Part shown: in pieces, positions 62,315 to 64,000 of the stretch | How positions within the stretch are numbered: the first letter of the stretch is position 1 | Layout: each line of letters begins with the position of its first letter | Origin: Chitinophaga rhizophila | GTDB taxonomy: Bacteria; Bacteroidota; Bacteroidia; Chitinophagales; Chitinophagaceae | Reading direction: 5' to 3' | NCBI RefSeq assembly: GCF_019492185.1 | Contig: NZ_JAICCF010000001.1 | Span: forward strand, 496,001 to 560,000 | Length of the DNA: 64,000 bases | Notes under the pieces: model-generated | Databases searched by the model: none | What the model was told of the DNA's origin: nothing | Seen by the model: the letters and a program-made list of their open reading frames with translations, nothing else | Position numbers and translations under genes: made by a program

Positions 62315-62833
62315 TTAGAAGGCAACACCGAATTGAAAACCTACGCCCAGCGTGGCAGGTTGGTTGTTTCCGAACCTTCCTGGCACAGGCAGAGCAATGA
62401 AGTAACTGTAATCCTTACATTTCTTAATGACCTTGTTAAGAACTGGAGTTACTCCATACCTGCCGGACGTTTCAAAAGCCAATCTATTAGCTAATGTGAA
62501 ACCATGTCCCAGCGAAACCAGTAAGCCAGGATGAAAGAGCAGGTTATTCATTTTACTAGTTCCATCTGCGGCTCGGATAAATGGGACCACTTCGAAAGTG
62601 AAGCCTATTTTAGGACTTTTCCAGATATTTATGCCTGTAGGTAACCCTCCGACGTAGGCACCGTCGAAGTTTGTATGTACACCACCGTTTCCAAACGTTA
62701 CAATAGGGTGCAGGACCCCGACATAACCAGTAATCTTTGGATAAGCCGTTGTTTGGGCGTAAATGACTCTTAGCGGAATACCAGTAATAAATAATGATAG
62801 AGCGGTTGTTTTTAGAATCACAGCTATTTTCAT
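62315..62833 (-). CDS. Secreted or outer-membrane hypothetical protein
   Basis: The start at 62833 gives a signal peptide (MKIAVILKTTALSLFITGIP, cleavage near Y-A-Q) and 172 residues; an in-frame ATG at 62863 adds ten residues. AGGGAAAGA lies before ATG 62833. The mature part alternates hydrophobic and polar residues and is Gly/aromatic rich, ending GVGFQFGVAF with a terminal Phe, so a small outer-membrane beta-barrel is likely. It lies 66 bp downstream of the ChrB-AraC gene on the same strand, and the two may be co-transcribed. Confidence 0.65.
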   Translation of the reverse strand: MKIAVILKTTALSLFITGIPLRVIYAQTTAYPKITGYVGVLHPIVTFGNGGVHTNFDGAYVGGLPTGINIWKSPKIGFTFEVVPFIRAADGTSKMNNLLFHPGLLVSLGHGFTLANRLAFETSGRYGVTPVLNKVIKKCKDYSYFIALPVPGRFGNNQPATLGVGFQFGVAF

Positions 62834-62899
62834 ATTCTTTCCCTGAAATGAATTAAACTGCAATTATATTTCTCCTTCAACTTCCAGAATAGAACAGAA

Positions 62900-63760
62900 T
62901 TAACTTTTGGAATCCTTTTTACTTTTGAGGAGCTTTTTTTTGAATTGGGAGGGCGTTTCGCCCATTTGTTGTCTAAAAATGCGCGTGAAGTGGCTTTGGT
63001 CGGAAAAGCCAGTTAAGTACGCGATCTCCGTTAATGAGTATTTGGATGTTTTAAGCAAATCGACGGCGCGGTCAATTCTTAGTTTCCTTATATATTCCCC
63101 GTAAGATAGGTTATCAAAATATTTGGAAAACTCCCGTGAAAGATATGAAGGATTCACATCAAGGTCTTTTGATAAGTCCTTTAATGTAATACTCAGGTTG
63201 GTATCTATTTGATCTTGAATAAGCGATTTTAGTTCAGCCACCCACTCTGGTGTCTTTGAGCTGCCAGCATTGTTTATATACCTGTTGAATATTTCTAATA
63301 GCATTTGCTCTGCCGGGCCTGCCTGCGTATGCTTTAAATGATATAGGTCTTTAGCCCATGAGTATAGTCCGTCATATATGGTCATTCCCAACTCAAGTAA
63401 TACATGATCGTCCTTGATATTATGTGCCAGTCCCGCGAAGATTGCTTCCAGTCCTGCTGCCTGTGGAGCGAAGTCGTGACGATCTGTATCTGCTCCCCTA
63501 ACAATAGCGGCCATTCGTGTGAGAGCCGGATCATTCAGTTTGTGCTTCTTGATAAAGTAATCAAAGGTGCATTGGCCTTCATAGTGCGTGTATTCTACAT
63601 CAGGAATGTCAAATGGAATGGCTTTTAGTCTATCTGCTTGATTTATTACGTCTGAAAATGGTACATAGATGATTTCCGCTTCCGGATCTATAAAGCGCTT
63701 AATGAGCCAAGGACAGGCTATTCTGTCAATTTTCGGGCGTTCCCGTGTAATCCATTTCAT
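62900..63760 (-). CDS. ChrB-domain/AraC-HTH fusion regulator
   Basis: A 286-residue protein. The N-terminal half (about 1-140) matches the ChrB-type domain of chromate-resistance loci: W-I-T-R-E-R-P-K-I-D-R-I-A-C-P-W-L-I-K-R-F-I-D-P-E-A near the start, then C-T-F-D-Y-F and a V-R-G-A-D-T-D segment. The C-terminal half (about 175-275) is an AraC double helix-turn-helix (LKDLSKDLDVNPSYLSREF and LTEIAYLTGFSDQSHFTRIF). I infer a one-component regulator whose ChrB part senses a ligand. No chrA chromate transporter is in the window. The small outer-membrane-like gene downstream is a possible target. Confidence 0.85.
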   Translation of the reverse strand: MKWITRERPKIDRIACPWLIKRFIDPEAEIIYVPFSDVINQADRLKAIPFDIPDVEYTHYEGQCTFDYFIKKHKLNDPALTRMAAIVRGADTDRHDFAPQAAGLEAIFAGLAHNIKDDHVLLELGMTIYDGLYSWAKDLYHLKHTQAGPAEQMLLEIFNRYINNAGSSKTPEWVAELKSLIQDQIDTNLSITLKDLSKDLDVNPSYLSREFSKYFDNLSYGEYIRKLRIDRAVDLLKTSKYSLTEIAYLTGFSDQSHFTRIFRQQMGETPSQFKKKLLKSKKDSKS

Positions 63761-63927
63761 TTTACTGTTTTGCAGCTATTTGACTCTAAACTACCAAAAC
63801 TGAAAGAAAACAATAAAAATAAATACAGGTACGTGTGTTCTTATTTGAGTGAACCAAAGAGTGCAGCGGCTGCCGCATAAAGATGTAATGACCATTACCC
63901 AAAGTAAATGTGTGTCATTCAAACCAA

Positions 63928-64000
63928 TTATACAGATAGCTTATCAGGAATAGCGATACCCGTGAGGAACAGCTTTGTCCTCTTCAATTCATCATTTGAT
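63928..64000 (-). CDS. C-terminal fragment of a gene entering from the right edge
   Basis: On the minus strand an open frame runs from the right edge to TAA at 63930-63928, encoding 23 or 24 residues (ending L-F-L-T-G-I-A-I-P-D-K-L-S-V). It is too short to identify and may be chance. Confidence 0.3.
   Translation of the reverse strand, partial: SNDELKRTKLFLTGIAIPDKLSV

Overview
The window comes from a Bacteroidota genome, most likely Chitinophaga or a close relative in the Chitinophagaceae. The evidence is a SusC/SusD pair driven by an ECF sigma/FecR module, TonB-type barrels with Bacteroidota domain order, several TAnnTTTG -7 promoter elements with few Shine-Dalgarno sites, and families largely restricted to the phylum (DUF6520, DUF6263). 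All assignments were made by reading the sequence; no database search was run.

Region 1 (1-21.7 kb) holds a LuxR-type response regulator and then a compact plus-strand biosynthetic operon (970-17468). Its genes encode a chorismate-lyase-like protein (4-hydroxybenzoate supply), a stand-alone AMP ligase, a stand-alone carrier protein, an NRPS ordered A-PCP-C, a family 1 glycosyltransferase, a sulfotransferase with its own APS kinase, a HemW-like radical SAM protein, a methyltransferase, an unrecognised 550-residue protein, a family 2 glycosyltransferase, and an NRPS ordered C-A-PCP-TE. The simplest reading is an aryl-capped dipeptide that is glycosylated, sulfated and methylated. An outer-membrane barrel, a secreted alpha/beta hydrolase and a secreted LamG/DUF1080-like protein follow. 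I do not recognise the combination, and it is the best candidate for an undescribed system.

Region 2 (21.75-29.3 kb) looks like an island built up at the 3' side of a tRNA-Lys gene. Two decayed copies of a tRNA 3' end plus terminator hairpin lie at about 21.79 and 28.22 kb. Between them are an S41 protease, a DUF1348 protein, an AraC regulator, gene debris, and a restriction-endonuclease-like ORF whose reading frame runs into an Hsp70-like ATPase in another frame (a possible frameshifted or recoded fusion and defence candidate).

Region 3 (29.4-51.9 kb) is mostly chromosomal: penicillin acylase, bioF and miaE diverging from back-to-back -7 elements, a patatin-barrel protein, an MHS-type transporter, a MauE-like protein, a SusC/SusD/FecR/sigma nutrient-uptake locus, a DUF6263 protein, a papain-like lipoprotein, a GH5 glycosidase and a DoxX-like protein.

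Region 4 (52.7-64 kb) has an outer-membrane protein paired with a vanadium-haloperoxidase-like lipoprotein, a 1685-residue CheB-CheR-PAS-histidine kinase whose CheB catalytic residues appear lost, a long hairpin, a DUF6266-like protein, a three-copy 99-bp tandem repeat, a small secreted protein, and a ChrB-AraC fusion regulator.
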